Source of the DNA: Paenibacillus sp. Marseille-Q4541 | GTDB taxonomy: Bacteria; Bacillota; Bacilli; Paenibacillales; Paenibacillaceae | Assembly (NCBI RefSeq): GCF_018310695.1 | Contig: NZ_JAGXCY010000023.1 | Coordinates: forward strand, 1 to 64,000 | Length of the DNA stretch: 64,000 bases | Direction of reading: 5' to 3' | Shown here: positions 28,074 through 36,863 of the stretch, one piece after another | Numbering within the stretch: position 1 is the first letter of the stretch | How the letters are laid out: each line of letters begins with the position of its first letter | Program-made: the position numbers and the translations under genes | The notes under the pieces: model-generated | What the model was told of the DNA's origin: nothing | What the model saw: the letters and a program-made list of their open reading frames with translations, nothing else | Database searches by the model: none

Positions 28074-28092
28074 TATAATTAAAGCGCTTACA
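28074..28092 (+). promoter_or_regulatory. Promoter -10 with overlapping cre of the alpha-galactoside operon
   Basis: TATAAT at 28074-28079 is followed at once by TTAAAGCGCTTACA (28079-28092), which fits cre TGWAANCGNTNWCA except for one base. No good -35 lies upstream, as expected for a promoter that needs an AraC-type activator. CcpA bound here would block initiation. Confidence 0.55.
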
Positions 28093-28160
28093 AAAATAGT
28101 AATCGTTTCTGCCAATCACTTTTTAACTGATGTACAAAACATGTCCATGGAGGGAAAAGA

Positions 28161-29474
28161 ATGAAAAAGAAACAGGTAGCAAGAGCCACGATTGTTCTCG
28201 TATTACTGTTTACAACTTTACTTTCAGCATGTGCTTCTGGTGGAGATGAATCATCTGGAGGAGACTCCGGAGGTAAGGTGAAAATTAAATGGGCCACCTG
28301 GGGGAACCCTGGTGAACTTTCACGCTTTCAAGAAATGACGAAAGAGTTCAATAAGACGCATCCTGATATCGAAGCTGAATTCATTCCGATCCCAGGAGAA
28401 TACGATCAGAAAATACTGACCCAACTGACAGGGGGAACAGCCCCGGATGTATTTTATGCAGGTGATGGTCTGGTTGTCAAATTAATCGAAAATAACAGCA
28501 TCGAGAACCTTACACCTCTCATGGATGCTGAAACCAGCCTGATCAAGGAAGAGGATTATTTTCCAGGATTATGGGGTGCAGCGAAACGTGATGATCAAAT
28601 TTATGGTGTAGCGGTGGACTGTAATCCGATGGTGCTTTGGTATAACAAGAAAGTGCTACAAGAAGCTGGAATTACAGAAATGCCGGCAGACTTGCAAGCT
28701 AATGGACAATGGACCTGGGATAAATTCCAAGAGATGACAACGAAAATTAAAGACAGTAAAAAGTACGGGTATGTACTCGATAATAGCTGGAACAGCTACC
28801 ATAGCTGGGTTACTTCCAATGGGGGAACTGTTTACGATGAGAGTGGCAAATTTGTAGGTGCAACGGATGCCAAATCCAAAGAAGCTTTTCAATTCTTATA
28901 CGATAATGTGAAGTCGAAGAACATCACCTTCTCAGGCACCCTTCCAAAAGGACAAGGTGGAGATGCCATGTTTATGTCCAACCAAGTTGGTTTTGTTGGT
29001 GCAGGACGCTGGTACCTACCGCTCTTCAAGAAAAATGCAAGTCTTGAATATGATGTGGTCACTTGGCCAACGAATACAGGAAACAAAATAGAGCCTGCAG
29101 GGATTCCAACTGCTTACCTAGTACTTAACAAGACTTCCAAAAACAAAGAAGCTGCTTATCAATTTTTCTCTGAATTTGTAAGTAAAGAAGGACAACAATT
29201 CCGTTTACAAGGCGGTGGAAATGCAGTTCCATCTGTACAAGGGGTGGATGATGTTGTACTGGAAGGTAACCTTCCTGAGCATGCACAGCTCTTTTTGGAT
29301 GCCCGTGATATTGGATATGCCCTTACCCCCCATGAAGCGGGGATTCCAGGATTGACTCAAGATATTGCTTCTAAATTTGAAGCGCTCTGGTTGCGTAATG
29401 AACCGCTTGAAGCTTCGCTAACAGGTATTCAAGATATGGCGAACAAAAAAATCGAAGAGTACAAGAACAAATAG
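28161..29474 (+). CDS. melE: Sugar ABC transporter substrate-binding lipoprotein
   Basis: 437 residues. A type II signal peptide with lipobox LLSACASG (Cys about residue 24) is followed by a Gly/Ser/Asp-rich tether and a family 1 extracellular solute-binding fold (KIKWATWGNPGELSRFQEMTKEFN near the N-terminus). It is the extracytoplasmic receptor of a carbohydrate importer. The gene order binding protein, two permeases, GH4 glycosidase matches melE-melD-melC-melA of Bacillus, so an alpha-galactoside such as melibiose or raffinose is the likely ligand; this is inference from order. GGAGGG precedes ATG 28161. Confidence 0.88.
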   Translation: MKKKQVARATIVLVLLFTTLLSACASGGDESSGGDSGGKVKIKWATWGNPGELSRFQEMTKEFNKTHPDIEAEFIPIPGEYDQKILTQLTGGTAPDVFYAGDGLVVKLIENNSIENLTPLMDAETSLIKEEDYFPGLWGAAKRDDQIYGVAVDCNPMVLWYNKKVLQEAGITEMPADLQANGQWTWDKFQEMTTKIKDSKKYGYVLDNSWNSYHSWVTSNGGTVYDESGKFVGATDAKSKEAFQFLYDNVKSKNITFSGTLPKGQGGDAMFMSNQVGFVGAGRWYLPLFKKNASLEYDVVTWPTNTGNKIEPAGIPTAYLVLNKTSKNKEAAYQFFSEFVSKEGQQFRLQGGGNAVPSVQGVDDVVLEGNLPEHAQLFLDARDIGYALTPHEAGIPGLTQDIASKFEALWLRNEPLEASLTGIQDMANKKIEEYKNK

Positions 29475-29522
29475 AGACCCCTGAGATAGAAAACCTTGTA
29501 AAGGCAGGTGAGACGCTTGAAT

Positions 29523-30467
29523 ATGAAAATGCCAAATAGCCCAGCCTCGCCGCCTTCCACAAGGGAGGTGAGAGGGAAGAGGGCTGCTATGAACAGTAAA
29601 AAAGCTGATCATCTCTGGGGTTACTTTTTTATCTTCCCGCAGCTGGTAGGATTAATCTGTTTTGCCTTGATTCCTCTAGTATCTGCGTTTGCAATCAGTA
29701 TGATGAGCTGGGATGGAATGGGGACGAAAGAGTTTGTTGGATTCGATAACTTCGCCTCACAATTACGTGATGAAGAGTTTCGCATAGCGGTCGTAAATAC
29801 CGTATACTACACTATTTTGTCCGTACCGACAGGTATTTTGCTCGCGATGATTGTAGCCGTAGGTCTCAATAAGGTCAAGGGCAAAGTCTTATACCGACTC
29901 ATCTATTTTATGCCTAACATTACCATGTCCGTTGCGGTAGCCGTCGTCTTCATGTGGCTGTTTAATGCAGACTTTGGACTAATCAATCTCTATCTTAAAG
30001 AGTGGTTTGGTATTCAAGGACCTCAGTGGCTTACAGACAGCCGGTTCGTTATGCCCTCTATCGCTATGCTTAGTATCTGGATGGGACTTGGCGGAAACAT
30101 GGTGCTTTTCCTGGCTGGCCTTCAAGGGATTTCACCAACCTACTATGAAGCAGCACAGATTGATGGCGCTACCAAATGGCAACAGTTACGATACATTACG
30201 ATCCCGCTGTTGTCGCCTACTACGTTCTTTGTCACGATTATGTCTGTTATTGGTTCCTTCCAAGTCTTCGATCAGTCCTTCGTTATGACATCGGGTGGAC
30301 CAGCCAAGGCGAGCTACACGATGGTCTATCACATTTATGAAATGGCATTTGTAGATTTTACGTTTGGAAAAAGTACAGCGGCAGCCGTCATCCTTTTCAT
30401 TGTGATCTTGGCCCTTACCTTATTCCAGATGCGTATGTCGAAGCGCTGGGTTCATTACGAAGATTAG
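29523..30467 (+). CDS. melD: Sugar ABC transporter permease (MalF/UgpA type)
   Basis: 314 residues with six membrane helices and the conserved EAA loop (YEAAQIDGATKWQQLRYITIPLL) that docks the ATPase. ATG 29523 is chosen with AGGTGAG ten bases upstream; GTG 29508 and ATG 29589 (after AAGAGGG) are alternatives. It lies 48 bases after the binding-protein gene and 28 before the second permease. As is usual for this transporter class, no ATPase gene is present; a shared MsmX-like ATPase encoded elsewhere is expected. Confidence 0.88.
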   Translation: MKMPNSPASPPSTREVRGKRAAMNSKKADHLWGYFFIFPQLVGLICFALIPLVSAFAISMMSWDGMGTKEFVGFDNFASQLRDEEFRIAVVNTVYYTILSVPTGILLAMIVAVGLNKVKGKVLYRLIYFMPNITMSVAVAVVFMWLFNADFGLINLYLKEWFGIQGPQWLTDSRFVMPSIAMLSIWMGLGGNMVLFLAGLQGISPTYYEAAQIDGATKWQQLRYITIPLLSPTTFFVTIMSVIGSFQVFDQSFVMTSGGPAKASYTMVYHIYEMAFVDFTFGKSTAAAVILFIVILALTLFQMRMSKRWVHYED

Positions 30468-30495
30468 ACCCATTTTCGAAAGGAGGAAATAGCAG

Positions 30496-31329
30496 ATGCA
30501 GATGAAAGGCTTCCGGCTGTCCACAGTGTTGCTCCATTTTGTACTTATTATTGGGGCTTGTATTATGGCCTTACCGTTCGTATGGATGGTGCTGAGTGCA
30601 TTAAAAGATTTGTCTCAAGTATTTGTTGTTCCGCCTAAATGGATCCCTGAACCCTTCGTATGGACCAATTTCAGAGATTCACTAACCGCCTTACCTTTTG
30701 GTCGAGCTTATTTTAACAGCTTATACATTAATATTATCGTGGTCGTATGTCAGCTTGTCACTTGTTCTATGGCCGCTTATGCTTTTGCCAAAATAAACTT
30801 TAAGTTCCGCGAGCCGATGTTCATCTTGTTCCTTGCGACGATGATGGTTCCTGGACAAGTGACAATCATTCCGCTCTATCTGATGTTTAAAAATATCGGC
30901 TGGCTGGATTCGCATTTAGCCATTATCATTCCATCTGCCTTACTGAATGCTTTCGGAGTGTTTCTTCTCCGTCAGTTCTTCCGGGGAATTCCGAAGGATA
31001 TGGAGGAAGCAGCGATCGTAGATGGTGCGGGGAAACTGACGATTTACGCTAAAATTATGATTCCGCTTATTAAGCCGGCATTATCAGCACTCGGAATTTT
31101 CACCTTCTTAGGAATGTGGAATAGCTTCTTTAATCCCCTTATTTTCTTGAACAGTCCTGAAAAATTTACCGTTCCAATGATGCTTAATCTGTACCGAGGA
31201 ATGTATTCAACAGACTGGACGCTTATGATGGCTGGTGCCTCTATCGCTCTAGTACCTGTACTCATTGTGTATGTGATAGGCCAAAGGTACATTATCGAAG
31301 GGGTAACGTTATCAGGCATTAAGGGTTAA
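30496..31329 (+). CDS. melC: Sugar ABC transporter permease (MalG/UgpE type)
   Basis: 277 residues with six membrane helices, opening with a helix ending PFVWMVLSALKD and carrying the EAA loop (EEAAIVDGAGKLTIYAKIMIP). The C-terminus GVTLSGIKG is typical for the family and forms the tail that reaches the ATPase. AAAGGAGG precedes ATG 30496. It is the second membrane subunit of the importer. Confidence 0.9.
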   Translation: MQMKGFRLSTVLLHFVLIIGACIMALPFVWMVLSALKDLSQVFVVPPKWIPEPFVWTNFRDSLTALPFGRAYFNSLYINIIVVVCQLVTCSMAAYAFAKINFKFREPMFILFLATMMVPGQVTIIPLYLMFKNIGWLDSHLAIIIPSALLNAFGVFLLRQFFRGIPKDMEEAAIVDGAGKLTIYAKIMIPLIKPALSALGIFTFLGMWNSFFNPLIFLNSPEKFTVPMMLNLYRGMYSTDWTLMMAGASIALVPVLIVYVIGQRYIIEGVTLSGIKG

Positions 31330-31379
31330 ATCTCAAATTATCATTTGATTACCAAAATCGATTGAATCGGGAGGATACG

Positions 31380-32705
31380 ATGTCTAAAATTACGTTCTTA
31401 GGTGCAGGAAGTACGGTCTTTGCCAAAAATGTCTTGGGGGATTGTATGTTTACGGATTCACTTCAAGATTTTGAGCTTGCCTTATATGATATTGATCTTG
31501 AGCGGTTAAAAGATTCGGAACGAATGCTGCTGAACCTCAAAATGACAAGTGGAAGCAACTGCAATGTGAAGGCGTATACAGATCGTAAGGAAGCACTCCG
31601 TGGAGCTAAATATGTGATCAACGCCATCCAGGTAGGCGGATATGATCCGTGCACAATTACCGATTTTGAAATTCCGAAGAAATATGGCCTCCGTCAAACG
31701 ATTGCCGATACGGTAGGAATTGGCGGGATTTTCCGAAATCTTCGTACGATCCCGGTAATGCTTGATTTTGCAAATGATATTCAGGAAGTATGTCCTGATG
31801 CATGGTTTCTCAACTATACGAATCCGATGGCTGTACTTACCAATGTGATGAACACGTATGGCGGCGTAAAAACGGTAGGGTTATGTCACAGCGTTCAAGG
31901 ATGCGTGTCCGGTCTGTTCCGAGAACTCGGTCTTGATTCGGAAGGTGTACAGTGGAAAATTGCAGGGATTAATCATATGGCTTGGCTACTAGAAGTACAG
32001 AAAGAGGGGAAAGATCTTTATCCAGAAATCAAACGCCTTGCAAAAGAGAAACAACAACAGAAACATGACAACATGGTACGTTACGAACTGATGGAGAGAT
32101 TCGGGTATTATGTGACTGAATCTTCTGAACACAATGCGGAGTATCATCCTTATTTTATTAAAACAAGATACCCTGAACTAATTGATCGGTACAACATTCC
32201 ACTGGACGAATATCCACGGCGCTGTATCCATCAGATCGAGGAATGGAAGAAGAGACGTGAAGAGCTCGTGAACAACAAAAATCTGGAACATCATCGTTCC
32301 CATGAGTATGCTTCGTATATTCTAGATGCAATGGAAACAAATCATCCTTTCAAAATTGGCGGCAATGTCATGAATACGGGACTGATCACCAATCTACCGC
32401 GTGAAGCCTGCGTGGAAGTTCCTTGCCTGGTTGACGCTTCTGGAGTAACACCAACTTATGTTGGTGATCTGCCTCCGCAGCTTGCCGCGCTGAATCGTAC
32501 CAATATTAACACCCAGCTGTTAACCATCGAAGCGGCAATAACCGGTAAGAAAGAGCATATTTATCATGCTGCTATGTTAGATCCGCATACATCAGCTGAG
32601 CTCTCGATAGATGATATCGTATCTCTATGTGATGAACTCATTGAAGCGCACGGAGACTGGCTGCCGAGATACAAGGAAGAGAACATCTTTTCAGTGCAAC
32701 GATAG
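31380..32705 (+). CDS. melA: GH4 alpha-galactosidase/alpha-glucosidase
   Basis: 441 residues. It begins with a Rossmann NAD-binding loop (ITFLGAGSTVFAKNVLGD) and carries the GH4 metal and substrate motif GLCHSVQG, with NYTNPMAV and GINHMAW following the family pattern. GH4 enzymes use NAD+ and Mn2+ for a redox-assisted cleavage of glycosidic bonds inside the cytoplasm. The CHSVQ signature is that of the unphosphorylated alpha-galactosidase/alpha-glucosidase group rather than phospho-glycosidases. The start is ATG 31380 behind GGGAGG; the frame from 31362 lacks support. It is the last gene of the transport operon, so it degrades the imported sugar. Confidence 0.9.
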   Translation: MSKITFLGAGSTVFAKNVLGDCMFTDSLQDFELALYDIDLERLKDSERMLLNLKMTSGSNCNVKAYTDRKEALRGAKYVINAIQVGGYDPCTITDFEIPKKYGLRQTIADTVGIGGIFRNLRTIPVMLDFANDIQEVCPDAWFLNYTNPMAVLTNVMNTYGGVKTVGLCHSVQGCVSGLFRELGLDSEGVQWKIAGINHMAWLLEVQKEGKDLYPEIKRLAKEKQQQKHDNMVRYELMERFGYYVTESSEHNAEYHPYFIKTRYPELIDRYNIPLDEYPRRCIHQIEEWKKRREELVNNKNLEHHRSHEYASYILDAMETNHPFKIGGNVMNTGLITNLPREACVEVPCLVDASGVTPTYVGDLPPQLAALNRTNINTQLLTIEAAITGKKEHIYHAAMLDPHTSAELSIDDIVSLCDELIEAHGDWLPRYKEENIFSVQR

Positions 32706-32728
32706 TAAATAAATGGTATTATTCGTAG

Positions 32729-32769
32729 GAAGCAGGATGTTGAGTAATGACGCCTGCTTCTTTTTTTTG
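32729..32769 (+). terminator. Terminator of the alpha-galactoside operon
   Basis: GAAGCAGG pairs with CCTGCTTC and is followed by a run of more than seven T. Confidence 0.8.
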
Positions 32770-32856
32770 TGTCAGAAAAGCGGTCTGCACAAAGCACAAA
32801 AGGACAGGATTCAGTTACATAACGATGATAGGATACTTGTAAGGGAGTGAACAACG

Positions 32857-33717
32857 ATGAATTATATAGAATCGCTGCAAAAAGCGATCGCCTATATGGA
32901 GAGTCATCTAGACGAAGAAATTCGGATCGAGGACGTGGCTAAAGTAGCAAATACGTCTGTCTATCATTTTCAGCGGTTGTTTATGTTTCTGACCGACACT
33001 TCGGTTGCTGAATATATCCGACGTAGACGGCTGACCTTGGCTGCGCAGGAATTATGTACTTCGTCAGTAAAAATTGTCGATCTAGCTCTTCGTTACGGTT
33101 ACGAAACTCCCGAAGCTTTTGCGAAAGCTTTTCGAAAACAGCATGGGATTACACCGAGTGAAGCAAGAAAAGTGAACAGCAACATTACGTCTTATAACCG
33201 CCTGGTCATTCAGGTGAGTCTGAAAGGAGTAGAACCTATGAAATATCGTATCGTCGAAAAAGAAGCGTTTGAGGTCGTTGGAGTACATCGGACATTTTCA
33301 GTTGTAAATGGTGAGAATCAAGCCGAAATCCCTAAAATGTGGGATGAAGTGCACCGCAATGGAATCAATGATCGCTTGGTTGCCATTAATAACGGTGACA
33401 TTAAGGGAGTACTTGGGGTATGTGGTCCGTCTGCGCCTGGATCTCAGTCCATTGATTACTGGATCGCTACGAACTATGAGGGGAAAGAACAGGAGGGTCT
33501 ATCAAAACTAACGATTCCCGCTGCGACATGGGCTGTATTTGAAGTCATCGGGCCGATGCCAAATGCGATGCAAGATGCTTGGACGCGAATCTATTCTGAA
33601 TGGTTCCCTTCCAGCGGATATGAGCAAGCAGGAGAGATTGAATTTGAGTACTACACGGATGAGGACCCTTCAAACCCAGACCTATATTCCGAGATCTGGA
33701 TCCCTATTAAACGGTAA
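32857..33717 (+). CDS. AraC family regulator with GyrI-like ligand domain
   Basis: 286 residues. The N-terminal 105 residues hold two helix-turn-helix units (IRIEDVAKVANTSVYHFQRLF and VDLALRYGYETPEAFAKAFRKQHGITPSEAR). The C-terminal 155 residues look like the GyrI/BmrR effector-binding fold (MKYRIVEKEAFEVVGVHRTFS ... YSEIWIPIKR). Regulators of the Rob/YdeE type bind hydrophobic or cationic compounds through this domain. AAGGGAG precedes ATG 32857. It stands alone between two terminators, so the target genes are not obvious. Confidence 0.88.
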   Translation: MNYIESLQKAIAYMESHLDEEIRIEDVAKVANTSVYHFQRLFMFLTDTSVAEYIRRRRLTLAAQELCTSSVKIVDLALRYGYETPEAFAKAFRKQHGITPSEARKVNSNITSYNRLVIQVSLKGVEPMKYRIVEKEAFEVVGVHRTFSVVNGENQAEIPKMWDEVHRNGINDRLVAINNGDIKGVLGVCGPSAPGSQSIDYWIATNYEGKEQEGLSKLTIPAATWAVFEVIGPMPNAMQDAWTRIYSEWFPSSGYEQAGEIEFEYYTDEDPSNPDLYSEIWIPIKR

Positions 33718-33749
33718 ATTAAAAGCACCTTAAATCTATAGCAAAAATA

Positions 33750-33794
33750 AAAGCAAAAGCACATGAGGGGATCAACTCCGTGTTGCTTTTGCTT
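33750..33794. terminator. Bidirectional terminator
   Basis: AAGCAAAAGCAC pairs with GTGTTGCTTTTGCTT. It lies between the AraC regulator and the convergent YqcI/YcgG gene. Confidence 0.75.
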
Positions 33795-33803
33795 CTGTTA
33801 GGT

Positions 33804-34553
33804 TTAGGGCTGCTTCTTCAAATGAAGATGAGCAAAAGGACATTTTGACATCGCGGTAGACTCATTATCATCATTCAGGAAATACTGCTTCCATTCAAAA
33901 TTATCAAGGCTCCCGTAAAAATGGAGATCCGGATGAATATCTAGCTCGTCATAAGCTTCAATTCGTTCTCTAATTTTGGCTTTGATCTGTGAAGCGGATT
34001 GCTGATTTGAGTTGAACTGCGTAAGAACCCAGCGGGGTGTAATCGCAAATATAAAGTATGGAAATTGGCGGCTTTGTCTGCGTTCGTGTGCAGGAGTCGC
34101 ACAGTACATAAAATACTGTTCACCACCATAACAATATTCCCATACATGATGATGCGGATCGTTAGGGATTTGCACTGGCCATTCCTCTTCATCTCTAGCG
34201 CTGACTTTACTTAGTACATCCCAGAACAAGTGACGATAATCGGAGACTTGAAATTGTTTCTTTAGATCATCGGGAGTATCGAAAAATGTAATCAAAGAAG
34301 TGTATTTTCCAAATGCATGAGATTGTTCTCCGAACATACGCAGCAGTTCAGCAAGTTCTTCAGCCGCCTGATCGGATCTTGGGTCACTGATAAAACCATA
34401 TCTGAAGTGATCTAGTTTAAACCCGACAGTAGCTGGTATACAGGGAAACTTATGTGTGGTATCTACCATTTTGGATTCAAAATGTTGAAAAGCATCTTCC
34501 TGCCATTTTCCTGGGGAAGAACTTCGTATTTGTTCCTTATCAAACAAGAGCAT
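33804..34553 (-). CDS. YqcI/YcgG family protein, possible heme-dependent N-hydroxylase
   Basis: 249 residues. Family marks include the FPCIPATVGF segment near residue 36, FGKYTSLITFFD, FWDVLSKVSARD, and the C-terminal SKCPFAHLH. This family was uncharacterised until GntA, a heme-dependent guanidine N-hydroxylase of guanitoxin biosynthesis, was placed in it. Whether this member binds heme or oxidises a guanidine compound is not shown by sequence alone. No biosynthetic partner genes lie next to it. The frame begins at ATG 34553 with GGAGG 13 bases upstream. Confidence 0.78.
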   Translation of the reverse strand: MLLFDKEQIRSSSPGKWQEDAFQHFESKMVDTTHKFPCIPATVGFKLDHFRYGFISDPRSDQAAEELAELLRMFGEQSHAFGKYTSLITFFDTPDDLKKQFQVSDYRHLFWDVLSKVSARDEEEWPVQIPNDPHHHVWEYCYGGEQYFMYCATPAHERRQSRQFPYFIFAITPRWVLTQFNSNQQSASQIKAKIRERIEAYDELDIHPDLHFYGSLDNFEWKQYFLNDDNESTAMSKCPFAHLHLKKQP

Positions 34554-34943
34554 GGAATGACTGCCTCCTTTGTAGCTAACGTATTAAAGGAGGTCTTTAT
34601 GTGTGTGTGTCCCATCTTAACTTTAAGGCGGGATTAACCAACAGTACAAGTCCATCGATTAGTGCGGGCCGCATAGAGCAAAGGAAATGAACAACAATTC
34701 GCCGTTTCTGAATAAATAAGGAATGAATACAGTCATGAAGAATGCCACGAGGCGTTCTTTTTTTTATTACTATGAGATTTCAGAGACATTCAGCAAAATA
34801 TGAAACCATTTACATAAAAAAATAAGCTGTTTCCTCGAAAAAAACGTTAATTGTTCTTACTTTTAGGGTATAGATAATCAGACGCAAGATCGGGTTTAGA
34901 TTCGTATTTGCATCAAGTTCATACTAGAAAAGGATGAGTATAC
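34554..34943. other. Gap between YqcI/YcgG and pyruvate oxidase genes
   Basis: It holds a short T-tailed hairpin on the plus strand at about 34738-34768 (AGAATGCC/GGCGTTCT, eight T), with no intact plus-strand gene in front of it. A pair of overlapping short frames (… GRIEQRK stop, then a ten-codon ATG frame NNNSPFLNK) precedes it and may be the trace of a lost gene pair. The SigB-like promoter of the next gene lies at 34846-34871. Confidence 0.4.
34846..34871 (+). promoter_or_regulatory. SigB-like promoter of the pyruvate oxidase gene
   Basis: GTTAAT, 14 bases, GGGTAT. The -10 matches the SigB consensus exactly and the -35 (GTTTAA) partly. The Bacillus subtilis homologue ydaP belongs to the general stress regulon, which supports the reading. 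Whether this organism has SigB is not known from the window. Confidence 0.45.
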
Positions 34944-36671
34944 ATGAAAAAGACAATCGCAGACGCTGTTGTTGAATCTCTTATTAATGCAGGTGTGAAA
35001 CGGATATATGGAATCGTTGGCGATTCTTTAAATGCTGTACTAGATTCAGTACGCAAGTCAGGTAAAATTGAATGGATCCATGTCCGGCATGAAGAAGTAG
35101 CTGCATTCGCTGCAGGAGCGGACGCCGAGCTGGAAGGCAGTATTGCTGTATGTGCAGGCAGTAGCGGACCGGGCAACCTACATTTAATTAACGGACTATA
35201 TGATTGTTATCGTAATCGAGTCCCCGTGCTGGCCCTTGCTGCTCATATTCCAAGTGATGAAATCGGGAGCGGTTATTTTCAAGAGACGCATCCGGAGCAT
35301 ATATTCCAAGAATGCAGTGATTACTGTGAAGTCATTATGACGGCCAAACAAATGCCTCGCTCTCTTACGATGGCCATTCAAACGGCTGTTGCGAATTCAA
35401 GCGTATCTGTCGTTATTCTACCGGGAGATATTGCAGCGCTGGAAGCAGGAGATCAGAAAGTGCCGGAACAAACGTCTTATATTACCAAACCTGTTATTCA
35501 CCCTTCCGAAGTGGAACTCGCAAAACTCGCTGAGTATCTAAATGCAGGTAAAAAAGTAAGCCTGCTCTGCGGCGCGGGGGCAAAAGGGGCGCGGGAAGAG
35601 CTGATGGAGCTCTGTCATGCGCTGAAATCGCCTATGGTTACTGCGCTTCGGGGAAAAGAATATCTGGAACATAATAATCCTTATTTTGTAGGTTTAACCG
35701 GACTCATCGGATATTCTTCTGGCTATAAAGCGATGATGGATTGTGATGTCCTCCTTATGCTCGGTACAGATTTCCCATATCGTCAGTTCTATCCAGAAAA
35801 AGCGGTGATTCTGCAGGTGGATATCGATCCATCTCATCTAGGAAGACGTGCACCACTTACTTATGGACTATGTGGATCAGTAAAGGATACGATTCAGAAA
35901 CTTCTACCTTATCTCACTATTAAAGAAGATACGAAACATCTTGAAAAGTCAGTGGAACGATACGTAAAAGATCGTAAGGAACTCGATGAGCTTGCTACTT
36001 TTAAACCGGGACATACCCCTATCCATCCGCAGTATTTAACCCGTCTGATTAGCGAATTAGCAACAGATGATGCCATCTTTACCTGTGATGTTGGGACTCC
36101 AACGGTATGGGCATCACGTTATCTCGAGCTAAGCGGAGAACGTAGATTGCTAGGTTCTTTTACTCACGGAACGATGGCCAGTGCATTACCTCAAGCGATC
36201 GGTGCCCAGGTTGCTGCGCCTTCACGCCAAGTGATTTCACTTTCCGGTGACGGAGGTCTTTCAATGCTTATGGGTGACTTACTTACTCTTAAGCAGCATC
36301 AACTGCCGGTGAAAGTGATTGTGTTTAACAACGAAGCCCTTGGTTTTGTTGAACTAGAGATGAAAGCAGCGGGATATCTGGAAACAGGAACGGAGCTCGC
36401 GAATCCAAACTTTGCAGCGGTAGCCAATGGTCTTGGTATAGAAGGCATCCGCGTTGAAAATCCGGAAGATTTGCCAGATGCTTTGCAAAGGGCATTTTTG
36501 CATAATGGTCCGGTTATCGTTGATGTTGCAGTCAATCGTCAAGAACTGTCCATGCCGCCAAAAATCAGCCTCCAACAAGCGGAAGGTTTCACAATCTGGG
36601 CTGCAAAAGCGATTCTGAATGGAAAAGGCGATACATTAATTGACCTCGCGAAAACGAATTTGTTTCGTTAA
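34944..36671 (+). CDS. ydaP: Thiamine-diphosphate pyruvate oxidase (PoxB/YdaP type)
   Basis: 575 residues, matching the 572-575 of PoxB-like enzymes. Three domains: Pyr with catalytic Glu50 (HVRHEEVAAFAAGA), a central FAD-binding domain, and a PP domain with the ThDP motif GDGGLSMLMGDL ending in NN. The stretches GSSGPGNLHLINGLYDC and EIGSGYFQETHPEHIF match E. coli PoxB closely. It converts pyruvate to acetate and CO2, passing electrons to quinone or oxygen; the choice is not decided by sequence. AAAAGGATGAG precedes ATG 34944. A SigB-like promoter upstream suggests stress induction. Confidence 0.9.
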   Translation: MKKTIADAVVESLINAGVKRIYGIVGDSLNAVLDSVRKSGKIEWIHVRHEEVAAFAAGADAELEGSIAVCAGSSGPGNLHLINGLYDCYRNRVPVLALAAHIPSDEIGSGYFQETHPEHIFQECSDYCEVIMTAKQMPRSLTMAIQTAVANSSVSVVILPGDIAALEAGDQKVPEQTSYITKPVIHPSEVELAKLAEYLNAGKKVSLLCGAGAKGAREELMELCHALKSPMVTALRGKEYLEHNNPYFVGLTGLIGYSSGYKAMMDCDVLLMLGTDFPYRQFYPEKAVILQVDIDPSHLGRRAPLTYGLCGSVKDTIQKLLPYLTIKEDTKHLEKSVERYVKDRKELDELATFKPGHTPIHPQYLTRLISELATDDAIFTCDVGTPTVWASRYLELSGERRLLGSFTHGTMASALPQAIGAQVAAPSRQVISLSGDGGLSMLMGDLLTLKQHQLPVKVIVFNNEALGFVELEMKAAGYLETGTELANPNFAAVANGLGIEGIRVENPEDLPDALQRAFLHNGPVIVDVAVNRQELSMPPKISLQQAEGFTIWAAKAILNGKGDTLIDLAKTNLFR

Positions 36672-36760
36672 GGATCAATTATATTTTTAAATACTCACTT
36701 GACTACTGGGAATAATTGGTTTAATCTAATTTTCATAGCTTAGCCGATTGGACGACCAAA

Positions 36761-36814
36761 GGCTCCTAACCACTCTTTTCAGATGAATAGAGAGGTTGGG
36801 AGTCTTTTTGTATA
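36761..36814 (+). terminator. Terminator of the pyruvate oxidase gene
   Basis: GGCTCCTAACCACTCT pairs with AGAGAGGTTGGGAGTC, then five T. Confidence 0.7.
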
Positions 36815-36863
36815 TTCTGCAAAAGCTTATAATCGCTGGACAATGAGAAGGGAGTAATTAGAG

